Source: Rhodeus uyekii
Taxonomy: Eukaryota > Chordata > Actinopteri > Cypriniformes > Acheilognathidae
DNA: 64,000 nt
Assembly (NCBI GenBank): GCA_037043235.1
Contig: JAWRVZ010000003.1
Coordinates: 11,025,001-11,089,000 of the forward strand
Reading direction: 5' to 3'
In this document: piece after piece, positions 1 through 12,539 of the stretch
How the letters are laid out: every line of letters starts with the position of its first letter
Position numbering within the stretch: the stretch's first letter is position 1
Notes under the pieces: generated by a model
Databases searched by the model: none
Told to the model about the DNA's origin: nothing
The model's input: only the letters and a program-made list of their open reading frames with translations
Translations under genes and position numbers: made by a program

Positions 1-583
1 CTGTGTGGTACGGCGCCTGCAACACATCCTGCCGAAAAGCACTTCAGCGCATAGTGAGAGCAGCTGAGAAGATCGTTGGTGTCTCTCTCCCACCCCTCCA
101 GGATATTTATAACTCCCGCCTCTCCCGCAAAGCCCTCATCATTGCGAGAGACCCCTCCCACCCATCCCAGAGCCTCTTCAGTCTGCTGCCATCAGGGAGG
201 AGACTACGCAGTCTCCAGGCAAGGACCAGCCGACTGAAGAACAGCTTCATTCCCCAAGCTGTCAGGGCATTGAACTCCCTCCCGTCTCTGCCCCTTTTCC
301 TCTCTTTTGCCCCATGCACCTGACCACCCCCCCCCCCCCACTATTGTTTGCACTGTCTTTACCATCGCGACTTTATCTCTTTATTTCCTCAATCTATTTT
401 ATTTTATTTTATCTATTATTATTTATATATATATATATATATATTTTGTTGCTGTTGTTACTGTTAATGTAACCTGGTTGCACCTTGGGTCTGAGAGTTA
501 CATAATTTCAATTCTCTGTATGTATGTGCTGTATATATTGCAGAATTGACAATAAAGCTGACTTTGACTTTGACTTGACTTGA
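1..583 (+). mobile_element. L2-clade LINE, 3' end (5' part outside window)
   Basis: The open frame from base 3 to 323 reads as the extreme C-terminus of a non-LTR retrotransposon ORF2. It carries the typical run LQRIVRAAEKIVGVSLP, followed by a 'LLPSGRRLRSLQARTSRLK' block that is seen again and again in fish L2/CR1-like elements. After the stop comes an AT-rich 3' UTR with a C-run (about 326-340) and a (TA)n run (about 426-443). The element ends in 'gacaataaagctgac' and short TTGAC repeats near 550-583, the usual L2 tail. The rest of ORF2 lies before the window. The reverse transcriptase core is absent, so this is a dead fragment in the window. Clade assignment is from memory of the family, not from a search. 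Confidence 0.8.
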
Positions 584-1106
584 ATAGAATGATTGCTGAG
601 AAAGAATGGAGTCACTGAGGGTCAGTGCGTGGATTTTCTAATTTGACATGATGAGGAAATTAGGGGGCTGTTTCTCTGTGTGTGTCCAATCACCCAGCTC
701 AGGTTTTCATCACTTCACCCTGATCCCAGAAAACAGGCTTAAATACCTGGCGCACAGGCCGTGTTGAAATACAGACATTCATTGGTCAGTCATGGAAGTG
801 CTCAGTGATTTTAAAGGTGTTTTAGGGTAGTCAGAAAATCTAGATTTGCGTAAATATAATATTGGAAAAACACAAAATAAGTTTTGTGCTCTGGATCAGG
901 ATACTCAGGCATAGTATTTAGTCTACTTGAGTTTCTACTTGAGTTCACTTATCTCGAGTCAACTTAACTCACCAATCCTATTATGTTTTTTATTTGTTAA
1001 TGCTGATCGTTTCATCAAACAAATCGCGGCAACACTGTTGTGTAAAAAGACACCAAAACCTCGAGCATGTACATTCTCATTTAATAACCCACATCAATAC
1101 ATTTGC

Positions 1107-1581
1107 ATTTTTCTTTCTTGCGAGGGTTGTTGTCTTTGGCGCTCTGACAGCTGGCTGCGCTTGTACTATCACTCTGACAGCTGCGCTGATAGGCTGTCTG
1201 ACCTGTCAGTCATGCAAGAAGACGTGATTGGCTGCACTGCCATGAGGGCGGGCTCTTCTCATCTCATCCGATGATCAATACAACACGCTTCTTAATGGGA
1301 CATGCTGCACAGCGCAGCGGGAGAGACTGCTTTTTCCTTTTTCTTCTAATTCAGACTTTTTTTTTTATTGTGTATTTTGCACTGGAAAAATGTGTACCGA
1401 GCCTGAACAGTTATGGATAATTGACGTCATGCGAGCAACATTTGAAATCTTACACAAAAAAGTTCATCAATCTATTGGCGCGGGTTATGCCAACAATTTT
1501 TTACACAAAACCCAAAACCCGCTGGCTATATGAGCGTGCAGATTATCTGCGTCTGCGAGTTATATGCGGGAAAATATATGG
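1107..1581 (+). mobile_element. Nonautonomous Tc1/mariner-type element, CCGTATTTTCC family, 5'-truncated copy
   Basis: This segment matches, in the same order, the body of the complete copy at 50167-50807: the 'ctttcttg..agggttgttgtct' block, the 'ctatcactctgacagct' block, 'catgcaagaagacgtgattg', and 'accgagcctgaacagttatg'. It ends in a recognisable right terminus, 'ttatatgcgggaaaatatatgg' with mutations, followed by TA. The left terminus is missing. No transposase frame is present. Confidence 0.7.
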
Positions 1582-1618
1582 TAATATATATCTAATATAT
1601 GGGTTCTCTTGCTAAAAA

Positions 1619-1678
1619 ACGGTTATCTCGATGCTTTTTTGCAACCCCCGAGGCCGTCGACATAACCGAACTCCACAG
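1619..1678 (-). mobile_element. Terminal fragment of a CAGTGGAACC-type Tigger-like element
   Basis: About 60 bases match the reverse complement of the element end at 29374-29433, sharing the GGCCTCGGGGGTTGCAAAAA core and 'GGTTATGT.GACGG'. The right border 'ccacag' is followed by TA, as expected for a TA target duplication. Only one terminus could be seen. Confidence 0.55.
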
Positions 1679-1782
1679 TAGTACTAATGCTACTAATACT
1701 AGTACTAAAAGTATAAAAATTAATTCATGCTAAATAGAAATATAAAATTGACAGTTAATAATTATATAAAAGGACTAACTTA

Positions 1783-1905
1783 AACAGTAGAGTGTGGCGC
1801 TTGCAACACCAAGGTTATGGGTTCGATTCCCAGGGGAAACAAAAACTGATTAGAATGTCAGTGTGTATCTTGAGTGCAATGCAAGTCACTTTGAATAAAA
1901 GGCAG
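1783..1905 (+). mobile_element. tRNA-derived SINE (degraded)
   Basis: The head resembles a tRNA gene, with a good B-box (gggttcgattccc) at about 1820-1832 and a poor A-box. It is followed by the tail 'agtcactttgaataaaagg' that is shared with the copies at 15126 and 60677. A real tRNA is unlikely because the 5' half does not fold into acceptor and D arms and the family tail follows directly. Confidence 0.75.
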
Positions 1906-2427
1906 TTTTGTTTTTTTATTTTAAATACATTTTCATTAATACATTTTCATGTATTTATGCTCATCTATGATGAAAGCTAATTCCAAAATAAAATAGTTAA
2001 ATATATTTAGTTTTGGTTTTCTTTTTTCAGTTAGCTTTCACAGTTTAATAATTATTTGAGGAACAAATACATACAAACATCTGGATTATTTAACCAATAA
2101 TAGCAGTACTAGATCTAGTTGATGGCAATTTATGTGCATACTAATGTGTTTAACGTGTTTAGTGTCTAGTCACCCGTTGCGCAGTGGTGATGATCACTAG
2201 TTGTGGCTATGCTATATTTGTGAGTAAGTGTAATTGTATTTGGGTGTGTGTGTGTTTATGTGATTACAGTAAATGGGGTGTATCATTCAGGTGTAAATCA
2301 GTGTGTGTATGGTGTCCGGTTACTTCAGTGTAAAAATCATCCAGTTAAAGCAGAAGGAAGTGGAAATGGTTTCATTGCAGATGCCACTTTTATACATTAA
2401 GTCTGCTTATACAACCAAATACAAATA

Positions 2428-3086
2428 CAGTAATACCTTGAGATACGAGCATAATCCGTTCCAGGTTTGAGCTCGCAACTCGAATTGCTCATATCTCAAA
2501 CCATTTTTCCCATAAGAAATGACAAAGAAAAAATTAATCTGTTCCGGCCCTCTAAAAAACATGTTTTTAATTGCTATAGAGACACGCACACACACAATTT
2601 TTTGTATATAAGGATTCCTGTGATATAAAATGTGGTTTAAATTTTAAATGAGTTCTTACCTTTGAGACAGACGATATAGTAGCGGCTAATGGCGGCATGA
2701 GCGGAGGAGGAGAAGGGATAACGTAGATAATGCAAACACAATACGGAAGTGTAGTGTTTCATCCCGTGTAGAGTATTGGATCTCATATTTATTAATATTG
2801 AACACACATAACTGGTGCTGCTCACAGCTTAATACTCCTGAATCACTCGTCGCCCCCGGTAACCTCCCGCTGTAAAACCAAGCTGCCTCTAGTGGAGATC
2901 ATATGCAATTACCCCATAAGTAAAGTGCTTGAGCTGCTCCGAGTGCTGAACACCTAGCGTCTGTGTCTGTAAGCTGCTCGTATCTCAAATATTTACTCGC
3001 ATCTCAAAGCAAAATGTTTGTTCGAAGGCTTGCTCGTATTTCAGAATACTCGTATGTCGGGACGCTCGTATCTCAAGGTATTACTG
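2428..3086. mobile_element. Tigger-like MITE, 659 bp, complete with TIRs and TA duplication
   Basis: The left end CAGTAATACCTTGAGATACG and the right end (its reverse complement, cgtatctcaaggtattactg) form inverted repeats of more than 20 bp. TA flanks both sides (2426-2427 and 3087-3088). Internal sub-terminal repeats of the 'tcgtatctcaaa' type are present. Open frames inside are short and do not resemble a transposase. Placement in the pogo/Tigger branch rests on the similarity of its ends to the copies at 10845 and 12942, which retain a Tigger-type helix-turn-helix. Confidence 0.8.
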
Positions 3087-4800
3087 TACATTTTGTATAG
3101 ATTTCAGAGTCACTGTATGTCCCTGAGTGAGTTTTCAGTACTGATATCTGACTCTTCTTCACAGCTCCAACTCTTCTGTCTTGCGGGTGAGGTCAGGGCC
3201 CGTGGGTAAAGTGGCTCGCAGAAGGAGTCGGGGTCAATCCATACGTGGATCCCTCCCGCTGAATAATCGTAGCTCTAGATCTCAACCTACACCAGCTCAA
3301 ACATTCGTGCAGCCAGAGAACGGCAAGAATGATGATTGCCAAGAAACCCAAAGCAGGTACTCAATCATTTGCTTTCGAGATTAATACACCTTTGCTTTGT
3401 GTGGGTGCAGTGAAGACATTTGATCTTCTATCATAAACATTTGTTTGGCTATAATTAATGCGTTTTAACATTCTCCCTCCTTTTGAGATTGGATTAAATT
3501 GACAGGTGGCCACGTTGGTGTAGTTTGGCAGGTTTTTGTATTTAAGACAAGTTAGTTATAACGACGCTGTAATCTGGGCCGAATCCCTCACATTGTAAGT
3601 GATTAATGTAACCGTATGGATTCTCTACAATGGAGAAGAATTTAAATGAAAAGCTCAGGGAGCCATGGAAGGTGAAACGTTGAGGTAAATGGGAGTTAGA
3701 AGCTTTTTCACCACTTTTGAGTGACATATCTGAGGATTAGTTTCGTCTCATTGACGAAGTCAGAGTTTTTGTAAGAAATAAATCGGGGCTTGCACATACT
3801 GTATATTTCAGTAAAAAGTAAAAGTAAAAAAAAACACTCAATCATCATATATTTATCATCAATAAATCAATACCATATTGGTTATTAAACTTTTTTTCGG
3901 CCAGTAATGGATATGTCATCACTCATTTGCAGTTAATGTTTAAAAACACTTATTTAATAACAGTAAGTATAATCTTTAGCAAATCACAAAATGAGATAAT
4001 GCCTAAATTTGCATTTGCAATGGCGTTTAAAATCATTGGTTGTAGGGTTTTGTTTTTCATTTATTTTGACAAAATACAAAAGTACACATTTTAATATTGA
4101 ATATTTATTGATTCTTTTAAAATGATCAATTTATCTTTTTGGGAATTTTAATAGTGCTGCATCTCTATATTTATCAAAAATTCATCACACTGAGCAGACC
4201 TGTGTTGTCTTTTTCACTGGGGAAAAAGCTTAATGATAAAGATAGCTTATGAGAACTAAAATAAATAGTTGTTATGCCTGCTTTTTGGGGCCCTGACTGT
4301 GTCACGGTTTTACATCCGCATCTTTACCCTCTGGGATCAGGCGGAAAAGGTGTGGGTGTGGGGGAAAGATGAAGCAGAAGCGTGGATCTCCGGTCAGTTA
4401 TGTCAGCAGGCTGTATTTAAACCCTCAGGCCCCCCGAGGCCAATGTCCTGCCATTTCCACCTGCCCTCCGCTATGGAAGGAGCTGACACAGGAGCAGATG
4501 AGTCATACCAGCTATGAAAACAAGCATCTGGCCTTTTAACTTTTAACATCCACCTTCCTGGTGCCTTTGCACTGTCCTTTGTAGCACTTGTAATGATGTC
4601 AGGGAAGACCATGAAACTTTCGTCGAACGAGACTTGAAAGTTGTAGCCAAGGTTGCTTTCGTAAAGTCACCTTGAATCAAAGTGGCAAACCTTATATTTA
4701 TTTATTATGAGTAATATTTTTTTTAAATTCTTGTGTCCTTGTAAACTTTAATCAAAATCGCTTGCCCTCCCTAACAACTTCTCTCATGATGTTTATTGGA
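3087..4800. other. Gene-free AT-rich stretch
   Basis: No coding region, RNA gene or complete repeat was recognised here. The ORFs are short, have random composition and lack splice context. Several A/T runs occur. Confidence 0.5.
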
Positions 4801-5325
4801 GCAACCCGTCACTCACATGAGATCACAGCAATAGTCAACCAGAACCATCCAATCATTTCGCAACGGACAAAATCCAGTCCCCCCCTACATTTTCTTTTAG
4901 TCGAGAAGCTGTTTCACCTGGATATACGTCACAATAGGGGAAAAAAAGACTACAGTAATCCCTCGCCATTTTGTGGTTCAAGTTTCGCGGCCTCAGTGCA
5001 TCGCAGATTTTTCAAAAATATTTATCGAAATTAAAAAATACCGCCATATCGGCAGCCGTATTGTGGAAAGCAGCGTTGGTTCATCGTGATGCAAGAGAAA
5101 CAGTTTCCCAGGATGCCAGACAAAGAGAGAAACTCTCTCAGAGGCTTTGTACACACACACACACAACACTCAGACAAGACACGTGATTGGTTCCCGGCGC
5201 TGACCGTGAGCTGATTGGCTGATCCTACTTTGCGTATTTTCACCTATCGCGGGGTGTTCTGGTCCACATTAACTGCAAGAAATGAGGGATCACTGTATTG
5301 CAACTTCCATTTTAAATTCGTTTTA
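4801..5325 (+). repeat. Dispersed repeat split by a Tigger-like insertion
   Basis: Bases 4801-4952 share 'caacccgtcactcacatgag' and the following blocks with 38181-38360, including 'tcgagaagc.gtttcac' and a 'caca/aaatagggg' motif. The similarity resumes after the insertion at 5301 ('caacttcc.ttt') exactly where 38361 continues. The copy at 38.2 kb therefore behaves like an uninterrupted version of this repeat. The family was not identified. Confidence 0.6.
4953..5295. mobile_element. Tigger-like MITE, 343 bp, CAGTAATCCCTCGCC family
   Basis: The termini CAGTAATCCCTCGCCATT and aatgagggatcactg are imperfect inverted repeats, flanked by TA at 4951-4952 and 5296-5297. The interior is shared with the truncated copy at 59581-59815, for example 'cccaggatgccagacaaag' and 'gattggttcccgg'. 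There is no coding capacity. It interrupts the dispersed repeat at 4801-5325. Confidence 0.75.
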
Positions 5326-5330
5326 GCATC

Positions 5331-6948
5331 GCCTTCTGAGAATTTTAATCTTCCTGCGAACCAATAATGCAGATAATGTGGTGTTCAAAATGAGGTTCCT
5401 GAATCCCTGCCAGGAACATCTTAATTGCTACTTTGAAGCATAAAAGTGGTCCAACTACATTTTTCTTTTTCACATCCATTGAGAATGTGAAGAGAAACTT
5501 TTATGAAGGAAACTTGCATAAAGGAAATTTAGTCCGACGGTTTCCTTTTTGGCTTCAGAGGTGTCCAGTAACTGCATTCAATATGTATGCAACTCTTAAT
5601 CTGCTTCACTTGGTTTTGTTTTGCTTTTCTCTCTGTTTGTATGTCTTTTTTTTTCTTCCTTAAGTTTTACTTTTAGTTGTTTTGAATCATTTTGTTTCCT
5701 TTTATGCATATTCATGTGTATGTATACACACAGTACATTTTTAGAAATGTAAATGATTCCTGTACAAGTAGTTTATCAGAGGATAACTACTACAGTTACT
5801 CCTTTGCCGTTAATAGTGCATCTAGTGGAAAGGTTTTTTTTTTTTTTTTGCGTTCTTCTCAAACCTGGCTGGATCTGTAGTGTGGTTCTTTTCCCAATCT
5901 TGTGATTACAAGATGTCCCACCTCTGAAAAGAGCCAGATTGAGGGAGGGTATGGGAAAATGCTCTGTCCCTGTATGCCATGTGTGCGTCACGCTCTGAAC
6001 GAACAGCAGAGACATGTGATCTCCTGCCGAGTGTTTGATCTCCCTCTTCTCTATCTGGTTTCCAGGGGCTCCCAGAGGGAAAGATTACAGCATATCTGGC
6101 AACCCTGACAATGTTGTGATGGGATACATGAGTTGAAATATAGCACACAGTTGTCTATGCGTGTAGGTTCGCTCAGGTGCGATTAGTTACATAACAATGA
6201 ATGCAAGTAGGAAAGTTGATTAGAGAACTGCTGATCTTATCAGAGAGATTCAAGTAACCATGTTGGTGGCTGTGCTATAGATGTTACATAAACAACACTG
6301 ACAAAAGATGTGGTAGGATCAAATCCCAAGGGAAATGCGTGTCGGATGAACTCCCATGATTAACACCACCGAGCCGGAGTGGCATTCACTTATTCCTGAT
6401 TTCCCATCATCAGCCTGCTGTTTCTGCGTCTGCGTCTGCCCCAGCAGAGCGGCTCATTAGGGAATGGTTTTCCATCTTGTTCGAAACCAGAGTCCGTGTG
6501 AAGTTTTTAAAGTGTATGGTTACTCAGTTGTTTTAAATATAACTTGGACAGCTGAGTAATAGTTTAGCTCTCTTTCAAACCCTAATAGCACTTCTCTGCT
6601 GATTTGAAATGCACAGATGACTTGACTATTTTGTTCCAGTATTGTTTGACTTTAGCATGTTGCTAAGATCACGCAGTACTCTAGTAAACATAATTGCTGC
6701 ACAGTTAATAGCTTTTCATATTCTATATCTGATTAATGCGATTTTTAAAATGCTATAATATATGCAATTACAAGTTTTTACACACAATACAATATATTGA
6801 GTAAAAGTTTTATTTGGATATAAGTTGAAGATGTTTTACTTTTAGGTTTTATAACTGAATTTTCTGAAATACAATCAATGTGCTGACCTTTAGGAAGAGG
6901 TGTAAAGGTTAAAGGTGCCACTTCAAGTTTCTTTCAAGACATTTGTGT
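5331..6948. other. Gene-free stretch
   Basis: No gene was recognised. A weak tRNA B-box-like motif (ggatcaaatccc, about 6317-6328) followed by 'aagggaaatgcg' may be a decayed SINE head, but the shared tail is absent so it is not called separately. Confidence 0.4.
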
Positions 6949-7086
6949 GTGTATATATATAATGTATATGTATGTATGTATGTATGTATATATATGTATA
7001 TATATATATATATGTATGTATATGTATGTATGTATGTATATATATATATATATGTATGTATATGTATGTATGTATGTATATATATG

Positions 7087-7123
<37 letters not shown>

Positions 7124-7134
7124 GTGTATATTTA
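6949..7134. repeat. Compound (TA)n/(TATG)n microsatellite
   Basis: About 185 bases of alternating tatg and ta units, with a roughly 50-70-bp higher-order periodicity: 'tatgtatgtatgta' blocks alternate with pure (ta)n blocks. Open frames in all directions here are artefacts of the repeat. Confidence 0.95.
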
Positions 7135-7833
7135 AGTTTAAACCTTTTGAAGAGTATTTCATATTTTCATTCATTCCACTTTATGTATAATTTTGTGTGA
7201 TTCTTCATTGCAATTGTTCAAAATGTTTTGAATATGTTTGCATATCTTTAACTGAGCCCATGTGCAGTTGCTGGCTTTGTCAAATGTAGTTAATGGCTCC
7301 TCAAATGTACAGTACTAGGTCTACCAAAGCCACAAGCTGATTCCCAGTGTGACCACATGAATGCTAAATTAGGTTTAGCCGCCTAAATGTAACTAATTAA
7401 TGCAGTAGTAATTATATCTACAGGGTCCAAAATCTGGGACCAATAGTGAAAATCTTTTATTTTTTCTAAATCATAATTATAAAATATTTCTTTTCGTAAT
7501 TATATTTCAGAATACAAAAAAAATTGTTTTTCCCCCATATAAATGACACAAACATGTGCTCCGAATTTTGGAACCAACTGCAATTTTGTTTTTGTGATGT
7601 TTGGTATTCAAGTAGTTATGTGGTTTTGTTGTTATATTCATGTCCATGTCACACTTGGTCAGTGTTATACTGTGTGTATACATGTGTGTATATCAAGTGG
7701 CCAGCAAGGTTTTTTTTTTTTTACGTTTTTTGTTGAACCAAGGAATCTAGATGGGTTGAATCCTTTAATTTGATCATTAAATAGGTGAACCCATCATCTT
7801 CAAAGGTGCTTAAATGAAGTCTTCATTAGCCTT

Positions 7834-7855
7834 CCCCCCCCCCCCCCCCCCCCCC
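7834..7855. repeat. Homopolymer run of 22 C
   Basis: Twenty-two consecutive C bases in a locally AT-rich region. Runs this long are rare and prone to sequencing or assembly error, so the exact length should be treated as uncertain. Confidence 0.9.
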
Positions 7856-10540
7856 AACATCCTTTTAACCAACATCAGCTGTTTAGTACATTTATAGAAA
7901 ATGTAATCCCAAACATAGATGAATGACTCTTTTCCATGTAACACAAAAGGAGAAATTTAGAAGAATTTTCCATGCTTTTCCCATAAAGGACAAAAAAGCA
8001 CCATAAAGTTAATGCAAAATGTGCATTATATTATTTTTAATTTGTAGAATAGCTTTGTGTGAGGAATGGAGGAAAATTATTTTGTATATTCAATTTCACA
8101 AGAACCAAAAGCATTTGGTGTCATTGTCAAATCTGTTGTCATGTTTAAATATGTGAATTAATGTCTGTCGGATCGCATTTCTATGGATCAAGACTCTTTG
8201 AGGTCAGTATTTCTGGCCATTCTACACCTCCATTGTCCAGCAGGCTGCTCCGTCTCAATGGCTCTCGCTGGGCCTTCTGCACCACACAAAACCGACAAAC
8301 GGCTAAATCCAGCATGGCTAAACTCTTCAGGATAATCTGCTTAAACACAATTGCCCAGAGAGTGTGCAGTGGGAAGCAGCTGGTCCATACAGACACACAA
8401 ACTCCATACGCCTATTAGCAACTGCTGCATGGCCTGCAGAGCTGGGGAGATTGAAAAAGACGCATTGTGATGAAGCATTTTTGATCTGAAAGCAAGTCTA
8501 GCACACGCTGTTTAACCAGCACTGGGCTTGAGTTGTCTGGATATAGCGCTGTGGAAGCAGACTGGCCCTATTCGTAGCTCCAGCTGATGAATTTGTGATG
8601 CTCTTTGTACAGGAAACATTCTTAAAGCTTGGAGTTCTGGTGAAAAGACAAGGAGCTTACTTGTCACACAAACATTTTTAGATATATTGGTTAGACCCAC
8701 AAAGGTTTCAGGTAGGTCATCAAAACGTAAGTTAATATTGTTTAGTTTACATTTGGATATATATAACTTTTTTTCTGTGTATATTTTATCTATATATAAT
8801 TTATGTGTGTATATATGTATAAAATAATACACATAATAATAATAATAATAATAAATATATATCTACACGTAATATAGTGTATGTGTGTGTGTGTGTGTGT
8901 ATATATAATGTGTATGTATGTTGTTGTTTTTTTGTATTATTTAGGACTATTGTAATACTTTCAGTATTATTATTTTCTTCTTTTTTTTACTTCTGGTTGT
9001 ATTCCAGAAATTTGATTAATATAGCAGCATAAATTATTTAATACAAGTAATATATTTTAATATTTAAAATAATTATTACATTATATTACTATAGTAATAC
9101 TGTCTTCATCAGAGGACCATAGACAGTGCACATGGTGAAATATGCTGTGGTCATAAATATTTATTTTCATATTAATCGATATAGTATCTAGTAGTAAATA
9201 AAACTTTATTTACTGAAAGAATTTCAGTTCATACAAAACTAGTAGAAATCCATTCAAATTTGACTTTGAAAACATCCCAATTAAATTAAGCCTTTTAAAT
9301 GGAAAGAAAAATCAAATCACAGTAAGTTCATGAAATGTAAGTGCAAGATGTTCAAAGTGAACGGCACACCAGGACAGTTTGTGATATTTTGAGCACTCCT
9401 AAGAGATGAGAACGAGACAATAAAGGACGAGAGTGCTCTTGTTGCCTGAGATGACTTAGCTGAGGCTTTTAGCACTCAGTTTTGTAGAGCACAAGCTGCA
9501 GGGCCCATAAGAACAGTTGTTACAGCAGCTACACACATGACTTATGCATTAATTCCCTTGTAGTTTTAAATCTATACTGGATTTTAGCAATGCAATGCAT
9601 TGAGGCATTGACATCACTCAATTATTTTAACCTTTTTTGTTGTCTAACAGGTTGCAGATTCAAATCCGTTAGTGATCCACGAGCTGGGCCGTGGCAGAGA
9701 CTCTTTGCCGTTACCCTGTGATCATGGGACAGTCTGCTATTACTGTTCTGAAAGTCATTTCGGCCCACACCTTGACTAACTACCTCTTTGCGTTTGTAAA
9801 CCTAGGAATGCGTCTACACTGCGTCCATCATTGAACGAGAGAAACTTCATCACCTGCCCAACGACAGCAAGTCAAGTGCGAGAGTCGCAGCTAATTTGAG
9901 ACCACGCGGGACTCGTTATGGAACAAGGTGTGCTCACTTCGTAACTGCTCAATGAAGCACTGTCATTCGACAATTAAACCAGGCCCTGTCTGACTCGTCC
10001 TTTAACATCTCTAACGACGTTGCTATAATGTGCACCACCAACTTTCCATTAGTGAATGTTAATGAATGAATTTAGGTTTCTCACTACCCTGTTTTTATTT
10101 TTTTTATTGTTGTTTTTTACAATTCCATCAATAATTATGGGATGTTAATTTTTTAATGTAGGTTTTTATAGTCATTTAATAAAATATAAACTCATAATAA
10201 ACTTTTTGGCTTTTTGGCTCAGAGCTCCTGTCCAAACTGGACATATAGATCTAAATAGCATCTATACTGCTCATTCCTGTTCTGCTTCAAATGTTCGTGC
10301 CGTGTCTAATTAGATTTTAAAGATGGAAAACACATTAGTTTTTTTTTATCACAATTAAATGAATGAGGAGGAAACCATTCAATGGGTAATCACTTAATGA
10401 CGTAATTGACAGCATTTTCAGTGGGAAAACAACTGCACAGAAATCTGCACAAATAGAAAGGACATGTTAATTAGTATTGTTACATAAAATTACAGAAAAT
10501 AGATTCATTCCAAGTTTACATAAAACACAAAAGACCCTAG
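7856..10540. other. Gene-free stretch with short simple repeats
   Basis: No coding gene was seen. It contains (aat)n at about 8835-8853 and (tg)n at about 8880-8900. A faint tRNA-like B-box (gattcaaatcc, about 9658-9668) may be a SINE relic. The block 9640-10000 has higher complexity and GC than its surroundings but no recognisable protein. Confidence 0.4.
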
Positions 10541-10640
10541 CAACCACCCAGAAAACTCTAGCAACAACTTAGTAACCACCCAGAACACCATAGCAACCAC
10601 CAACAACACTTCCAGAACACAGTTAACCAAAGAACAATGC
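10541..10640. repeat. Short tandem-like repeat 'agcaaccacccagaa'
   Basis: Several degenerate units of about 20-25 bases based on 'tagcaaccacccagaacac'. The same motif occurs in reverse complement at 12540-12675 ('ggttgctatggtgttctggg'). It is a low-complexity repeat common in cyprinid DNA. Confidence 0.65.
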
Positions 10641-10844
10641 ACTAACAACACTTATTTAAAGAACTGACCAATGAAATCTTGCTAGCACTATTTTAATCCT
10701 GTTAGAAATTGCGTTTTCTTGCTGTTGTTCTTGAATCCTTTAAATTCTCACAAAAGATTATCTCCATGACAAGAGTTCGAAAGGTACTGCATAGCCGCAA
10801 TCATTCAACTTCTCAGATCATCTAAGATGTTTGTTTTTTGGGTA

Positions 10845-11552
10845 CAGTAATACCCCAACTTCTGAAACACTCTACGTACGAAAAGTTTGACGTACGGTAA
10901 AAGATTGTTTTTTTTTTTTTGCCCGAGTAACGACAAAATGATCGAGATGCGAAAAACGAAATCTCGGCCGAGGCGACGAGTTTTTTAAAATTCGCACGCC
11001 ACTGACCCGTAAACTCGCACCAATCGTCCCGCTCTCTAGCTTTCGCTGCAGCATCCTGCTCTCCTATTGGTCAGAATCGCTCCCACCAGCCTCTGCGTAG
11101 CGGCGTTCCTCTCCCATTTCGTCTGTGCTACGCTAACGCTAAAGTTCGTCCGCGCTTTCGATACAAGTTTTGTTTTCATCGTGCTGCATCGCCATTATTT
11201 TGTGCCCAGTTAACATAAACTTTTTTCTAATCACTAGCCATGGATGTGAAGATTGTTGCTGAAGTGAAAGTTAAGAAGCGGATGCTCTCCATGGAGATGA
11301 AAAGAGAAATAATTGAGAAGTATGAAGCTGGGATGTGCTTGTCCGCCATAGCGAAAGAATATGGCCGTAACCCTTCAACCATAGGGACCATCCTGAACAA
11401 GCATAGCTTTATTATAAAATTAAATGTGGTGTTTTCGTAGGGCTTGGAACGGATTAGGCAGTTTAAATGTAAAAGCCTGACCGACATACGAAAAGATCGA
11501 CTTACGAAGCCAACCACGGAACGGATTATTTTCGTATGTCGGGGTTCTACTG
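10845..11552 (+). mobile_element. Tigger-family element, 708 bp, internally deleted, with transposase N-terminus
   Basis: TA duplications flank the element (10843-10844 and 11553-11554). The ends are CAGTAATACCCCAACTTC and 'tatgtcggggttctactg', with further sub-terminal inverted repeats of the 'cgtacgaaaag' type. It contains the helix-turn-helix start of a Tigger transposase at 11240-11440 and then runs straight into the 3' terminal region, so the catalytic domain has been deleted. A sister copy lies inverted at 12942-13616. Confidence 0.85.
11240..11440 (+). pseudogene. Tigger transposase remnant: N-terminal CENP-B/Psq-type helix-turn-helix only
   Basis: A 66-codon open frame. After a basic start (residues 1-14) it reads LSMEMKREIIEKYEAG and then LSAIAKEYGRNPSTIGTIL. 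This is the classic first helix-turn-helix of pogo/Tigger/jerky transposases and CENP-B, which binds the terminal repeats. The second (CENP-B-type) DNA-binding domain and the DDE catalytic domain are absent: after residue ~55 the frame continues into unrelated sequence and stops. It cannot be an active transposase. Any expression of the isolated domain is speculative. Confidence 0.8.
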
Positions 11553-12539
11553 TATTAGATGTCTCATTCAATCTTGAGAGTCTGTGAGATAACGTTGCAG
11601 TCAAATCAAGGTATTGGTTTTGAAATTGAGTTTAATATTCATCATGTATGTGTCAATGAAATGAAAAGCCGTGCTTGTCAGAGACTAAATGAACGATGTG
11701 GATCTGTTGGCTTTCACAGGCCTCTCCGCTGTAGGTCCACAGTCTCCTCTAGTCAGAAGTTGGTACTTGGTACAGTGACGAGGTACAAAAACAGATAACA
11801 ACCTTTTTTAAGGCCGTGTTGGCATGTGTGATTTTGCGTGGGTGTGTCATAAAGCGTCTGAGTGTCACGGCTCTGTAATTATCTGAGGTGTAGGTTTCAG
11901 ATGAACAGTGCCACACGCGAACCACTGATGTCATGGAACAGTGGAGGAGCCGGTTTCTGTTTTTCTCAGATATGTTGTTTTTATCTCCTCCTGTTTGTAA
12001 CACTTCATACCCGTCGAAGGCCTTTTTCTGTTTGCAAGTGAGCACATGGATTCAGTCCTCAAACGCTCCACATTCACACACGTTTTGACATCAATGGCGA
12101 GGTGAATTTGTAATTGTGTGTCGTTCTGCCTGCTAGGTCAACATGAAGAGCGGCGTAGGAAGGGCTTTATTCACACACTGTGTGAAAAGCTGATTGATTA
12201 TCCTGAAATGGTCTTATCGTTAGTCTTTGGTAGATTTTGTCACACAGACCTCACTCTTTCACCTCCACTGAAGTTGGAGGCTTGGAGAAGAGCCAGTTTT
12301 TCAGTTCTTCAACCATTCAAAGTGTCTTTAACGGCTCAAATTAACTTTAAACTGAATATTAGTCACTGACTGCTACTGAAACCGTACATAAACCGTGTTA
12401 TTACAAACTAAACACGAAGCAGTAGACTAGATCTTCTGCAGAGAAGGTTTTAGTGCTTGTCATGTAAAGGTCATAATTGGGGAGTTTGTCTGGGCGTTGC
12501 AGTCGCGAAGTGTTGTTAGTGTGTTGTTATAAGGTTAAC

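Noticed and set aside
1820..1832. tRNA-like B-box sequences at 1820, 15172, 51960, 55640 and 60721 as tRNA genes
   Set aside because: No full cloverleaf; most are followed by the SINE family tail, so they are SINE heads.
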